Part shown: positions 48,477 through 62,423 of the stretch, piece after piece | How positions within the stretch are numbered: the stretch's first letter is position 1 | Layout: every line of letters starts with the position of its first letter | DNA from: Aphidius gifuensis | Taxonomy: Eukaryota > Arthropoda > Insecta > Hymenoptera > Braconidae | Length of the DNA: 64,000 nt | Assembly: GCF_014905175.1 (NCBI RefSeq) | Contig: NC_057792.1 | Coordinates: 16,684,963 to 16,748,962 of the forward strand | Direction of reading: 5' to 3' | Position numbers and translations under genes: made by a program | Notes under the pieces: generated by a model | The model's input: the letters and a program-made list of their open reading frames with translations, nothing else | Databases searched by the model: none | Told to the model about the DNA's origin: nothing

Positions 48477-51400
48477 AGTTGTGTCAAATTGTTATTTGTT
48501 TTAACTTGAAAAATTGGTTATGTTTCAACTAACTGATTTGATCTTTTTTTTTTTTTTTGTTTCTAACAAAATGACAATCGTAATTTATTTAATTATGTTT
48601 TTATATAATAGATGTCAATAATTGTAATTGTATTTTAGATGATTTTATACAGGTTTATTAATTTTTGAAATTAAATATGTCAATTACTATTTTAAGATTG
48701 TTTTAATTTAATTAAATGAATATTGAAAATCATATTTAATTTGATATATTATTAATTGAAATATTTTTGGTTAATATATTTGACATATTTTAGCAAGTAA
48801 AATGATTTATTAATTTAGATTATTAAAAATATCCGTTATTATTAACATAAAAATGATGAAAAAAAAAAAATCATCAAGACTTAAATAGTTATTGAAGATT
48901 TTGGTAAATGTGACATTTTATTTTTATATAATTCAAATAAATTTTTTATTTTTTTTATTTGACATTTATATCAAAAAATAGAATGATGAAAAATTCATCA
49001 AATACCTCATAAAACCATCTTCTCTTTTTTTTAAAATAAAATTCAATATACAAATCATTTCACGTCAGAAAAATATATATACTTTTTTTTCTTTTCTTTC
49101 TTTTTTACTGATTTATTTAAATTTAAATTACAAAGATTTTATGTTTTTTATGTTTTTTAAGAAAAAAGTAGAGTATTTTTTATGTATGATTGATACTTTT
49201 TTTTTTTTTACGTTGGTATATAAAAAAAACTTTATATATCTTTATTCAAGAAAAAGGAAAAAAAGCCAATTGAAATAAAATATTTAATAATTTTAATATT
49301 TATCTTTTTTTTTTATTTGGCCAACTTTTTTTTTTTTTTTTTGTCGTTTAATTGTGTGCAGCTCTTTGCTTCATTTCCTTCACTCGAGTAGTTTCAGCCC
49401 CTAAAATTTAACCCCAAACCAAAAAACCCATTCCCATTTTCACACTTTTCCACGTTCGTTATCGTCCCGCACGTTGCCAACGTTTGGATAAATGCCAAAT
49501 TCAAAATCTCTCATTATTAACCCACTTACTGAGATAGGCTACGTTGTGTCACATTGAAGAAACGCATTACCACTCATACTCCACAATAATTCAACCAAAC
49601 TTGAAAGAAGTAAATTGGTCAATATCAATTTAATAACGGAAAAATAAAATAAACAAAAATCAACTGCAGTATTTTTTTTTTCACCCACCAGTCAACTTCA
49701 AATAAAATTTCCATAAAATAAAATAAAAAAAAACAGCAATCAGCATTGACAGTTTCATTAGAAAACTTCACTTTGATTTTTAATTTTTTTATAAATCGTC
49801 AAAAAATATTCCTCTCAATTTTTTTTAATAAAATACATAAAACGAAAATAAAAAAAAAAAAATAATAATAAAAAGTAGAAATGATATTTGTCTCTTACTA
49901 TTTTTTTCCTAAATTACCATATAATATTTTTCAGAATTTTACAAATACAGGTATAAAAAATTTTTAATGCATAGATGAATCAAAAAAATAAAGAAACGAA
50001 ACGAAAAAAAGGAAGCCTAGTGGATATTTTCTCACGAGACTTGACATTATTCTCTCATACACTGAGACTCTCACCCTATTCCCCAGTTGAGAGATAAAAC
50101 TTTATGATTTTTTCATCTATAAGTCTATATTCATCCTTACATATATATGACAATAAAAAAAATGCAATGTATCTACAATAGATATACACGACAGCCACAA
50201 GCGAAACTTCAAAATGGCGTCACACATAAATCCTCTTATCCATCAAGTGTTACTTATTTTAAAATCACGACTATGAAAAAAAACAATAAAAAAAAAAAAA
50301 GAAATATTAAACTCTCTATAAAACCCTTAAAAACAATAATATATTTTTTAATATATTAAATAATGATATAATTAAATAAACATTTGTTAAATTAAAAAAA
50401 TAAATAATTAATTTTTCATTAAATAAAAGCTACTTTGTAGATTTAAAATTTTCTTTTTAACTTTTTTGAATCAAATGTCATAAACAGAAGTATTGCCTTT
50501 GGGATAATTATGAAATGTTTTAATGTTGAATGAAAAAATATTTAAGTTAAACTCAAAGCTTAACCAATCAACAAACATACAAGTTGTTGGTTAAAATTCT
50601 AAAAGTTATGTAGCGTGTGAGAGAAACCTTACTTACTTATTCTCTTCTAGTTCTCTTCATCTCTTTTACGTATCTATCTACTTAGTTATATATATATATA
50701 TATATATTTTTTTTTGTCTGACAACAACTTTCTTCAACTACTTGCATGTCTGACAAACGACATTGGGTACTCTCTTGTATTTCACTGCAATAGTAAAGCC
50801 ACTCAGTATCACAGACATTGTGTCGTATACTTGAAAGTCAGCCATCTTGAAGCTTTTTAAGTCATCCCTGATTAATATCAGGATTGGCCTAGGGTTGAAA
50901 TTCGCATCGTATTTCTTTTATCCTAGCGATAAGTTGCTGTTTTTTATTCTGGTTTCTTCATTCGACCCTCCTTTTTATTTTTTTTTTTCAAGCCATTATC
51001 TAGATATATTTGTTTATTTATTTACTTATTTTTTTTTGTTTTTATTTACTGAGCTATCAATTTTTTTTTTTTTTGCAACACAATGATTAATTTTAAAAAA
51101 TCAAAATAGATGGAAATTTATTAAATTAAATATTCGCAGTAATTATATAAATTGAGTATAAAAAAACAAAGAAAAAAAATTGTTAAATAAAAATTTGAGC
51201 TGAATCGTGACTGTCTGTGCGTTTGAAATTTTTTTTTTTCTATATTTTTATGTGTAAAAAATAAAGAGATAAACGTGAATGAATACAATTGAGTTCGTGG
51301 GTCGAATCAGTTTGAATCTTTTTGTCATAGTTAAATCTTTTACCCACTCTTTCTCAAACCACAAATGCACATGAACTGTATTTTTTTTACTCTGCTTTTA

Positions 51401-54400
51401 TATTTATCTATACAAAAGCAAAAGAGAATGAACCAATCTGAATTTTGTATTCTCCAAGCGATGACCAATTTAGAGATATTCAGAAACTCTGATATTCAAG
51501 GTACGATCCATCGCTTAATTACTTCTTTTCCTAACTTTGGTTGAATCGAGCGTGACCAAAATGAAACGCAATTGCCCAGTGTTGGTCTTTTTCTCTTGGA
51601 CAGTAATAGCACTGAATTTTGCCCATTTTCAAAAACCTATTTTACTAAATCCTCTTTTATATGAAAAAAAAAAATTTATATTTAAAAAAAATGAAAAAAA
51701 AAACGATAATACCAACAAAAAGAATTGAAAAAAAAAAATATAAAAAAATATAAAACAAACAATAATAAGGCACTAAAAAATATAGAATAAAATAAATCAA
51801 TTGTTTTTTTTTTTTAGAAAAAAAATTTAAAAATTTAAAAAAGAATTTAAAAAATAAATAAAAGGGTATTTAGTTTTTTTTTTAAATATATATATCTCGT
51901 TTGTGTATTTCATGCATTATAGTCTTTATTTTACAGAAGCTTGCAAGCTTAAAAAAATCGAGTATGTTATTTTTTTTTATTTTAATTGAAAAAAAAAAAA
52001 TAGAAAAAAAATGGTGATTATTTGATTAAATGTAGCGTAATACCAGGACAATTGTGCAAAAGTGCCAATGGTCATGGGGTTGTGTTAACAGACATGTCCT
52101 TCCACAAAAAAAAAAAAAAAATAAATAAATAAAAATAAATATAAAAAAAAAGTAGTATCGAAGCCATTAAATTTTATTCTCTCGTTGGTTCAAGTTGAGG
52201 CAATAGTGTGTGGGGTAAAACCGCTTCAATACAGCAATTTACATTGAATGAATATATGAGACTGATGGACAACATAGCCCAAGGCAATGTACTGTTCTCG
52301 AATAGCCAAGCTTTAATAATTTATATATAAAATGAGGCCCACTTAAAAATTCATCTTTTTTTCTTTTTTTTTTCATTTACTCTTTTAACCACCACCAATT
52401 CTATCCTATTTACTTTTTTTTTTTTTTTGTTAACATTCTCCCTTGAATAAACTTTACTCTATAAAACTTTAACATATTGCAGGTATATTTGCTTACTTTA
52501 TTCATCCTATTTTTCAAAACTTTACTTATTTATTCATTCAGTGATGATATATATATCTGTATATCTGTGTATACAAACAGTCACATTTTACTGAAATTCA
52601 ATCCAATAAGAAAATCACATTGTAAGAAGTTGAAAATGTTATCTTGATTTCATTCAAACGAAACGGATTACAATAAAAAAATGAAAAAAAGAATGGAGCG
52701 AGTTAAAAGAAAAGAAGGGAAAATGAATTTTACATTTTTTTTTTTTTTTGTCTTTCAATCTAAAAAGTTAAAAATAAAAAGGTTAAATGAAAAGAAAAGA
52801 GGAGAAAAAAAATGTATGGGTGAATGAAAAATAAATGAAAATGGATAAAGTAAAATATATATCTGTCGATATCAAAGTCGTTGTAGCGCACATGAGGTAG
52901 AGTGATAGATTGTTGAATTATACAAATTACAAAATGAAATTAGCATATTGCAAGTAAAGAATGAGATCAAGTTATACATGTAATATCCTTAGAATCGAAT
53001 TGTGAGAAAAGAGGAGATGAGAGTGAGAATAAATGAGGCAGGATATGGGGGGATGATTTTAAAAACAAGGATAGAAAATGTAGGTAAAGGTAAAATGAGA
53101 GAAAAAAAAGAAAAAAAAAAAGGTGGTAAAATAGACGTGCCAGAGAGGCCAAAGATAAATGTGTTCATGGACGTTAAAATTGGAAAGTTAGCGAATTTAT
53201 GGGTGTAAAGCGTGCTAGATAGGCACAAGTCCACCTCTATTCAAACCACCCCAATTTTTCATACCACATATATATATTGCATAAAATAAATATATAGAAT
53301 TCTAAACAAATCATTTTGTATTTTACTCAAACTATCGACACACGTAAACAAACAATATCCGTAAATAAACAAATGTATAAAATAAAAATTGATAAATAAA
53401 AAAAGAAAACAGTAAAAATGATGAATAAAAATAAAAAACATGGGAATGTTGGAGGAAAAAAAAAAAAAAACATTGAATGAGTGAATGTTTAAATGAAAGT
53501 CGACATTTGACCATTGACGAATTATTCGTTTGAGAATTGTTGATAAATTTATTGACATTGTTATGAATGTGTTTTTTAAATTTATTTTTGAATTTTGATG
53601 GAATATAAAATTTCAAATTTATGTGAAAAATAAATTTATAAATATTTATTTTAGCTATTATTTTTGTAAAGTAAGATAATTTTTGTTGATTTAAAAAATA
53701 TATTATTATATTCACGGGGTTAATATTAATCAGGCTAGAGTTATGATATTTTGAAGACGTTGGTATAAAGTACAGTTGGATTTAATAGTGTTGAAGATTT
53801 ATAGTATCTTTTGAAATATGCTATTTTACGGTTACAAGTAACTTCAAGCTTGATAATATATATGTCTTTATATGATTTTCACATGTGTGGTTACTGAAAA
53901 TTTAACCCTTTTATTTTTTAAAAAAATATAAGATAATATTATTTTTTTTTTTTCCAAGTTAGTGAACTGGAACAAATATATATTTTACCTCGTAAAATTT
54001 GTAAATGAGAGTTTAAAGAAAATTTTAAAAATGATATTTATATATTTATCCTTTTTTCTCAACTTGAGTCTACATGTACTTATACAGTTGAAGTGTCTAA
54101 AGTGTTTCTGATGATGCTAGAATATTTAAGGTGAAAAAAAAAAATATGAAAAAAGCTAAATATATAAATGTTCTAGTAATGAGTTGAGGTAAATAATTTA
54201 AATGCATGTTGAGTTGATGATTTTCTCGGCTGAAATAATATTAAAAGATAAAAAAAAAAAATCTTGTTTGTAACTATTTTCAGCATCATCCAGGTGAAAG
54301 AAATGATAAGAAAAATTGTATTTAAAAAAATAAAAAATATATATGAGAAAAAGAAACAAAAAAAAAGCATATAGAATCTATTTTATTCTTCATAACCACA

Positions 54401-57400
54401 AATAGTTTTACTCTTATTTTTATCTACCAAAGGATAAAATAAAAATAAAACAAAAAAGAAAAAAAAAATAAAAGAAGCAACTTAAAGGGTATACCCGTAC
54501 AAACAGTGCGCCAAGATTGACACAGACCAAACGTGCGCCATGAGGCGGTTATAATGCCCAAGGCACCGTTGAGCTGAAAGGACATTACTCTTTTTTTTTT
54601 ATTTTTTATATTTCTTTCGCTTGAAAGGAACCGAAGAATGCCAGCAACGGATCGTCGTCATAGTCGTCAACGTTGACGTTAAAAGGTGAAAAAAGTAAAA
54701 ATATAAAATATATAAAAACCAATGAAAATGATAAATAAAAATAAAAAATTTATATATAAAATAAGACATTAAAAGAGAAAACAAAAAATACCAATAATAA
54801 GTAGTAAATTGTTTTTTTTTTTTTAAATAAAAAATTTATAAATGAATTTTATTTTGACAATTTTCTAATGATAAAAAAAAAATAAGAAAAACTTTAAAGT
54901 TAAAAAAAAAATATATTCAAATGTAAATATATGAGATGTCGATAAAAATATTCAAGAATTCAATGCGTCATTGAATCACTTACAAAGAATAGTACTGTCA
55001 CTATTTTTGCACCTCAAAAAACTGTATAAATAAAATGCATAAAAATAAAATAAATAAATAAAAAAATACGATAAAAACAGTATAGAAAGAGGGAGAGAGA
55101 ATGGAACAAAAGAATAAAATAAATAAAACTCAGTTGTACAGAGAGTACGTATTCGTAAAACATACGTGAGTTGATGCCAAGAAGAAAAATCGAGACCCAT
55201 TGTAATGCGAATGAAATTCTTGAAGACTCCTGGTGCACAAGGCTTGGTGGTTAAGTCGTGTGGAAACGAGCACATGGCTGGTGAGATTCAAGCTTGCGCC
55301 GCGAGCGCATAGAGTAGCTTTTTTTCGATCTACTTTTTTTTATCAAACAATTTTTATTTTTATCAAAAAAAAATTTCACTCTTTTTCTTATCCCACTCGT
55401 ATTGTTCCTTCAGGATTTTTTTCCATCCTTATCAAGAGTGATAATCAAGATGAATAAAAAAGAAAAAAATACGACAATGACAATGAGGGTAAATAAAATT
55501 GAAAAAAATAAAATAAAAAAATTACTCTTAATAAAATAAAAAAAATAAAAAAAAAAACCATATGGTTTATTTAATTGCCTCGCAGTTGTTATTATTATTT
55601 TTCAATATTATATGCAACTGTAAAAGACACATAATCATAAACTTTAAAAACAACTTGCTTCTCAAAGTGAGTGCTTCACTTTGAACTTATTGATGCGTGA
55701 ATGGCTTCATGTATAGCTTCAGGCTATGATAGTGAAGAGGCAATATAGAAGCCAAGTATTAAAATATACATAAGACACGAGATATTAAGTACGAAATACC
55801 TTAGTATTCATTGAACAATTTCTATTCACTTTTTTATACATTTAATTTATATACATATATCTATCTGTATAATTTTTTTTTCATTTATTTCAAATTTAAT
55901 AATATGATACTTTGTCGTTATAAAATTATCGATAAAATATTATATTACATTCTTTTCAATTATATTATCTCTGTGTTTAATTAATTTTGGATAGCTCAAT
56001 TTACACTTTATAACTATCACAAAATTGTTAGGTTGTAAGGATTGAGTTTAATTCACCATCATGTATGACTAAAATATATTATAACATATTTTTTATCAAA
56101 AAATTTTCAACAAAGAATTTCGGTAATAATTAGCCCTGCATAAAAAAAATTCAATTGTTTAAATAATGTAATTTAAATCTACTTAAAAATTATTGAGAAT
56201 TAAAAAAAAAAACAGTATAATAATATTAATGTAAAATAATAAATTATTAATTAAAATTTCAGATAATATTAAAATTGAAATATATAATTTTAATTAAAAA
56301 AATAAAATAGCAAAACAACATAAATAATTTAATTAAATTGACAACTGATTTTACATTGAAATTATTGTTATTATATTTAGCAACTGGAGAGAATACATAT
56401 TTTCTCTAGAATTTTCTCGATGGATAAAGAAATTGCCATGATAATGAGCTCATTAAGTAGCTTAATTATAAAGGTTAAAAAGCACTCAAATTGATGAACT
56501 GTATTATGTCAAAAATATATATATACGATGCATATAATAGAAGAAAATATATTCAATGAACAAAGTGCCGACAATATATATATGAAAGGTATTAACCATC
56601 AAAGGCTTTTATTAAGCTTTTGACTCTCTTTTGTCTAAAGCAAAATGCGTATGTCTATAATATTAAATATATATTAAATTATTATTATCTTTAAATTTTT
56701 TTTTACTAAGGTCAGTAAATTACTAGAAATTCCGACATACATTGTAAACCTTACAGATGCTTTTGGGCTTCCTATTTTCAAATGCCATATCACAAGTCAA
56801 AGGGCAATCTCTTTCTCTCTCTAAATCCCTGAAAAGGCTCGTAAGCCAACTGACACAGATGAATATATCAAAGACCATATATATATATTTTTTATTCATT
56901 TTTTTTTCTATGTAAGTGTATGGCTTTTTTCATATATTTTTTATCATATTTCATATTATTTTCTTCTTCTACTATGGACGTTTGCTTATTGACCAACAGA
57001 AAATTCTACAAAAACTCTTTAATCTTTACTTTTTGAATTTTTTTTTTCTTAAAATATACTTTGATTTATTTTCATTTTATATTCTTTGAATTGATTCCTG
57101 CTTTTTTAATGATGTCATTCATTTTTTTTTTTTTGTCATACTGAGCGTTAAATTGTTCGTTTTTATTTGAGCTGAAGTTGAAATTTTATAAACAAGATAT
57201 TTTTATTTTTTTTATTATTTATTCTTTTGTAAATTTACTCTTTCTTATTTATCATTTGAGATATTTTTTATTCAAGATAAATTCTATTCTTTTTTTTTGT
57301 GCAGTGAATGCGTACTTGTGTACATATATATATTGAGAATTGTTGAGAGAGTACTTGCAGGAAATGTAGACTTGGATAATATGCAAAAGACGACGTTGGT

Positions 57401-60400
57401 TTTTTCCGTGTGGTAGTTTGAAGATATCTAGAAATAAGAGAGTGAGAAGATGGGCACAGTAAGAAAAAAATAAAAATAAAAAAAATAAAAAAAGAGGGTA
57501 GAATTGATGTATATCCTTGGGCTTACAATGGATTTCGAATAATAAGCTCTGGATCATTGATCTCAGTATTGTACCTTGCAGATTCTTTGAACACAGCACA
57601 TCGTATCTTGGATGCTTTATTTCATCGACTATATAGGGTTGTATTACTTTTCCTCTATTCTTTTATTTCCATTTTATTTTTATTTTCCCTATTTTTTTAT
57701 TTAATTTATTTTCTTTTTTTTATTCAATTAATTTTTCTTTTTTTTTTATATGTCATCTTGAATAATTCAATGAACAGAACAAAAAAAACGAAGACAATAA
57801 TAATTCAATTTCATTGTTCTATAACTACTATGATCATTTGAATTGTGATAGATCAATTCAATTGTTCATTTCACATTGCAAATTGTCAACGTGTGAATAT
57901 ACAAAATTAGATGTAATCATACAAGCCAACAAGTATTACTATTGAGCCTCACTGATACACTGACAATCTGGCTCTGAGCCCAATCAATAATTCAACTCTT
58001 CATTCGATAACATTGATAAATTATTATTATATTCAATTTTTAATTTTTTTTTTTTTGTTATTTATACAAATGTGTCAATGCAATTTTGTCAAACAATATA
58101 ATTTACTGCTTTAACCACAAAATTTGTATACCGTTGTATTTGCAAGTTTTATTCATTACACTGAATACCAATGTGTTATTAATTTTATAAACCAATGTAT
58201 CATTGAATGAAAAAAAATAATATTATCTGTGTATTGAAAAAAAATTAAATCATTTTATAATCTTCATATTTTTATTGATTAAATTTATTTTTTAAATAAT
58301 ATTTTTCGAAAAACCACTGACACGTATTTTTTTAATGAACAATATCATTTTATAAAAATAAATTATCATTGTTAAATTTATCAAACTTTATGACTCTATG
58401 TAATTTTATTAAATTCAATGTTATTTATTTTTTTTTTTTATTTAATTCAAGTTATTTACTTTTCCTAGTTCACTAAGGCCACCCTTCTTTTCAACCGCAA
58501 TTCTTCATATATATGTGTGCATTTTGTGACTGTCTGACTGGTGGCAAGAGTTTTTATAGGTATGCAGCATTTTGAAAATATTATACAAGTATTATAACAA
58601 GTATATATAACAAGTCTAGTGAGCGAGAGTAAGAGTCAGATCGTATCCGTTGGTAATTTATTTGCTCAAAAACCAAAAACTTTTACCGAGCATTCGTAAG
58701 ATGTATAATGATCGTTACCATATACACTCAAGTAATAACTTGCTCCAAAAGCAGATTGCAAAGTTTTAGCGACAATTTTACTATAAGTAGTAGTATAAAA
58801 CTATTTAATTTAAAATTTCTTTCTAGCGAAAAAAAAAAAAAAAAATGGTCGTTATTCTTCACAAAATAATGAAAATTAAAAATATTAAAAAAAAAAGAAT
58901 TGAAATTTTTAATTGTTTGTATGAATTTAATAACGAAAAGTTCTTTTGATGTCATGAATTGTGAGAGAATATGAGTTTTTTTGTGTGAATGAATATATAA
59001 TATTAAACGATGTGTGTTCATCAGTGATGTTTAAATATACGAGTGACTTAATGGAGACCGACAGAGCAATATGCAAAGGCCCTGGTGACACTAATCCAAT
59101 GTATCACGTTTCATATATGTACAAGCAACACCGATGCGTGAAGCCGTAACACCATGAAATATACACCTGGGATAACCTCGACATAAACTCACATATTTAT
59201 GCCCATTGATGCATCACATATCAATAAATATATATCGTGGGAATATTTTTTAATATTATTAATATTGTATAATCAATATATCATCAAACAAAATCGAAAA
59301 AAAAATAATAATATTAATAACATTATTTATTAAATTTAATAAATAAATAAATATTCCATTATAATATTAATAGAAAATTATATTCATTTTACTTTCATGG
59401 AAACATGATATTTGTATAAATTTAGATGATAAATTTTACCAGCATTAAATAATGATAATTATAAATTATCAGATAATAATTATGGGATGACAAAATATAT
59501 ATTATAATGTCTTTTAAATTATATTTAATAGAAAAATGATGATTTATTTATTTTTTGTTCAAGTAATTAGTGTTGTTAATAATTTAAATTTTAATAGTAT
59601 TATGAAAAAGCTTATGGTATATTTTAATTAGTTATTTATGTGTACATTGACAATTATTAATATTGATTTGCGGTTTGTTAAATAAGGTAATTTTGATTTT
59701 CTATTATTCAATGTATTGGTGGATGATATTTGAATGAAAATTTACAATAAGAGAAATATAGATTTTGATTATGAGAACGAGATAAATGACGATGATGATG
59801 TTGTTGATGATAATTATGACGATAGTGTGAGCTGGAAATTTCAAGTGGGAATTTGATTTTCAAATGCTATTTTAGTTTTGAAGGTATAGGAAATGCAGAT
59901 GTGGTATCACGTGATTTGGCAAAATTCCAATATGAGATTCATGATTTTATTGTGTGTATGTATTTGATTAAAATAAAATAACCAAATACAGAGATAAATA
60001 ATGATGATGAAAAAGACAAAGAAATAAAAACCATTCTTTTTTCTTTTCGTTTTTTTTTTTTAGATAAAAAAAATATACAAATGTGTGTGAGGTCAGTTAC
60101 AAAGCATTTCTAGCCGATGTGTCGATTTATTTTGTTAAAAGTTTTTGTTATTTTTTGACTTGGCAATAGTGAAGATTGGATGGAAAAGTAAGTTTGAATT
60201 ATATATGTACATATGCATTGTAACCATAAATGTATTTGTAATATTTTTAACGCCAGTAAAAATTTTCTATATACTATTTTTTTTACTGTACGAGTCGTTT
60301 GACTTGTTAGCTTACAACTCAACTATTGGTTTGGCAAACTTGGTAAGAGAAATCAGCTCAGTGTGAGCAATTTATACAAATCTTTAACTTGTTTACATTG

Positions 60401-62282
60401 TTGAAAACTTTTGAATTGATGAAAAATAAATTGAATTTTCCTATATTTTTATTTCTCATTTAAATAAATTATTGAATATGAGGTTTTACTATTATTTTTG
60501 GTGCCAAATAATTTTTTATAGTTCATATAATATAAACAAGTTAAATTATGAATAAAATAAAAAAATTATTTACTTTGATCTTTTTTGTTTTTTAAATCAC
60601 AAGTAATATTATTTGTTAATAAAAAGAAAAATTAAATTTATATAATTTAACGAAGTATAACGAAAGCATATGAATAAAAAACAAATAAATTTTATAAAAT
60701 AATATTGCAATTTCAAGTAAAAATAAATAAATAAATAATAATGTTTAACAGGTGATGTAATGGATAAAATAAAAAGATGATATCATTGTGTTATATTGTA
60801 ATAATATATATATTGGATGAATAAGCCATGTGGCTTTCTGAAGCGATGACAGGGTTTCTGTGAATCTGTCGTAGGGCGTTTTGGTATATATTCGTCAGAA
60901 ATGGCGCATCGCCAATTTTGTACCGTGTGGTACTAAAATAGGTGGAGGTCGCGGCGAGACGAATTCCTTGCAACTTAATCTGCACACATACATATACACC
61001 ATACATGTATATGGATTGGATATACATTGTTCTTGAAGATGAAATCGATTCTTATTTTATTTTTTTTGATTTGGTATGTTCAATCTACAAAACTTAATGA
61101 CATCTCACAATGTATATACGCTCTAACCCCTCGAGACAAGATATATCTTAAATTTACCAAGACACTGAAAATTTCACAATCTTAATATATACATTTACAC
61201 ATAGATCCTACTTGTGTATATATATTTTTTATCTAACGTTTCACTTTTATAACTGATAATCATACTTGATTGAATTTTCTGATGCATGTCTTTTTCAACA
61301 AAATTATAATTTTCTATTATACATTTTACTATATCCAATATGAACAAGTACTCGACATTTTTCGTATACCAAAATCGTTGATTAAATGTCTTTTCAATTG
61401 ATAAAATTTAATTAAATAACACGAATAAATTAAATATTCATAAAAAAATAAAATATATTTAAATTAAAATTTAACTTGAGAATATTCTCCTTTTTGAAAT
61501 ATATTGCAAATTCTTTAATAAAACTTTTATTATGAAATATTATAATAAATGAAAACTAAAATATTATCATTTTAATCATGTTAATAAAATTACATAAACC
61601 GGAAAACGTATATAGTTTTAAAATTTCATATTTATTAATAATGTATTTAAAATATTTTAAACACGCAGCTTGATTATGTTTTTTTATTTTTTAATTTTAT
61701 CAAATAATTATTTCGTCGTATATATAAAATTATGGAATATTTTAACAGTAAAAATAATATTGAATAGAAAAAATTATTCCCATAAGAATTATATTCGCAT
61801 AATAAAGATGAAAAAAAAAAAATAAATAATATTTATATGAAATTTTTATTTTTACTACTTTCATAAATTGAAAAAAATAGAATTTTTTTTTTTTTTGCAG
61901 ATTTCAAGTTTAGCGATCAAATAAATTACGTGTTAGATGAACCGGAAACATGACATATTTTAAAAGCAACATGCAAGCCCGTGACCATAAAGCACGCTTT
62001 AATATTTCATGGCGAGTGAACGTTTCTCTATATCTCTCTCGAGAAAATAAAAATAAAAAATATATAACAAAATAAAAAAATTTATGTATATATTCAAAAA
62101 AAAAAAAAAAGCAGTAAAAAAATCAAAAAAAAATTTATTAGAATTTGAAATATACTCAGTCAATGATATTAAAATTCAACAGCAAATAAAAATGAAAAAA
62201 AAAAATCTCATACAAATAAATCATTAATGACAGTATGACTATTTTTTGGTATATATGTTTGTATAGATATACTCTCTCCTAC
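48477..62282. other. Upstream region of the Ig receptor: 5' UTR/promoter DNA, no firm gene
   Basis: 13.8 kb, AT-rich. A likely 5' UTR exon ends at 49,531 (separate entry). Complex patches at 50,000-50,120, 50,630-50,910, 52,040-52,330, 55,130-55,330, 57,540-57,640, 58,480-58,700, 59,030-59,210 and 60,800-61,000 contain short open frames but no set of exons that joins. An (AT)n run is at about 50,688-50,708. A T-rich acceptor (TTTGCAG) at about 61,895-61,901 on the plus strand is followed by a short frame FKFSDQINYVLDEPET to a stop; not enough to call. Confidence 0.4.
49531..49620 (-). other. Possible 5' UTR exon of the Ig receptor (3' border only)
   Basis: On the minus strand a stretch of normal composition ends in TATCTCA followed by the strong donor GTAAGT (49,529 downwards). 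An acceptor TTTTTCAAG lies about 30 bases before the start codon of exon A, so the two could be joined to give a short leader. The 5' border is not visible; 49,620 is an arbitrary limit. The wider patch 49,340-49,600 may include the promoter. Confidence 0.3.
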
Positions 62283-62423
62283 CACTTGTGTGCATTTCAT
62301 CTAGTATTTGAACTGAGGGCACATCTCCCAACGATAAAATTGATACAGTACCCGCTCGGTTGGCCAACCAACCATCCAATAAATCGTTTCGATTAACGTT
62401 TTCCAAATCGGTTAATATCCGGT
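62283..62423 (-). CDS. Orphan coding exon of an unidentified minus-strand gene
   Basis: Acceptor ACAATACAG and donor GTAGGA border 141 nt in phase 1 in and out. The open frame reads DRILTDLENVNRNDLLDG, WLANRAGTVSILSLGDVP and SVQILDEMHTSG, which has normal coding composition and no low-complexity bias. I do not recognise the family. It could belong to a gene whose other exons lie beyond the right edge or in the unassigned 48-62 kb region. It is not a required part of the Ig receptor, whose start codon lies 14 kb downstream. Confidence 0.5.

Noticed and set aside
52989..53234. ORFs on both strands near 53.1 kb
   Set aside because: They mirror each other over a purine-rich repeat-like stretch; the plus one starts with GTG and neither has splice sites or a recognisable domain.
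54976..55275. Minus-strand frame MCSFPHDLTTKPCAPG... ending near a GTATGT donor
   Set aside because: Interesting composition, but no partner exon in phase and the rest of the frame is low complexity. It may be untranslated leader sequence.
55230..55320. GC-rich patch considered as a tRNA
   Set aside because: No cloverleaf with correct D- and T-arm consensus could be drawn.
57252..57841. Long ORFs on both strands near 57.5 kb
   Set aside because: Mostly Phe/Leu/Ile from T-rich DNA. A possible internal exon (DEIKHPRYDVLCSKNLQ) has a poor acceptor tract and no partner.
59050..59149. Plus-strand frame METDRAICKGPGDTNPMYHV with a Cys pair
   Set aside because: Too short, no clear splice borders, and no match to a Kunitz or other known Cys pattern.
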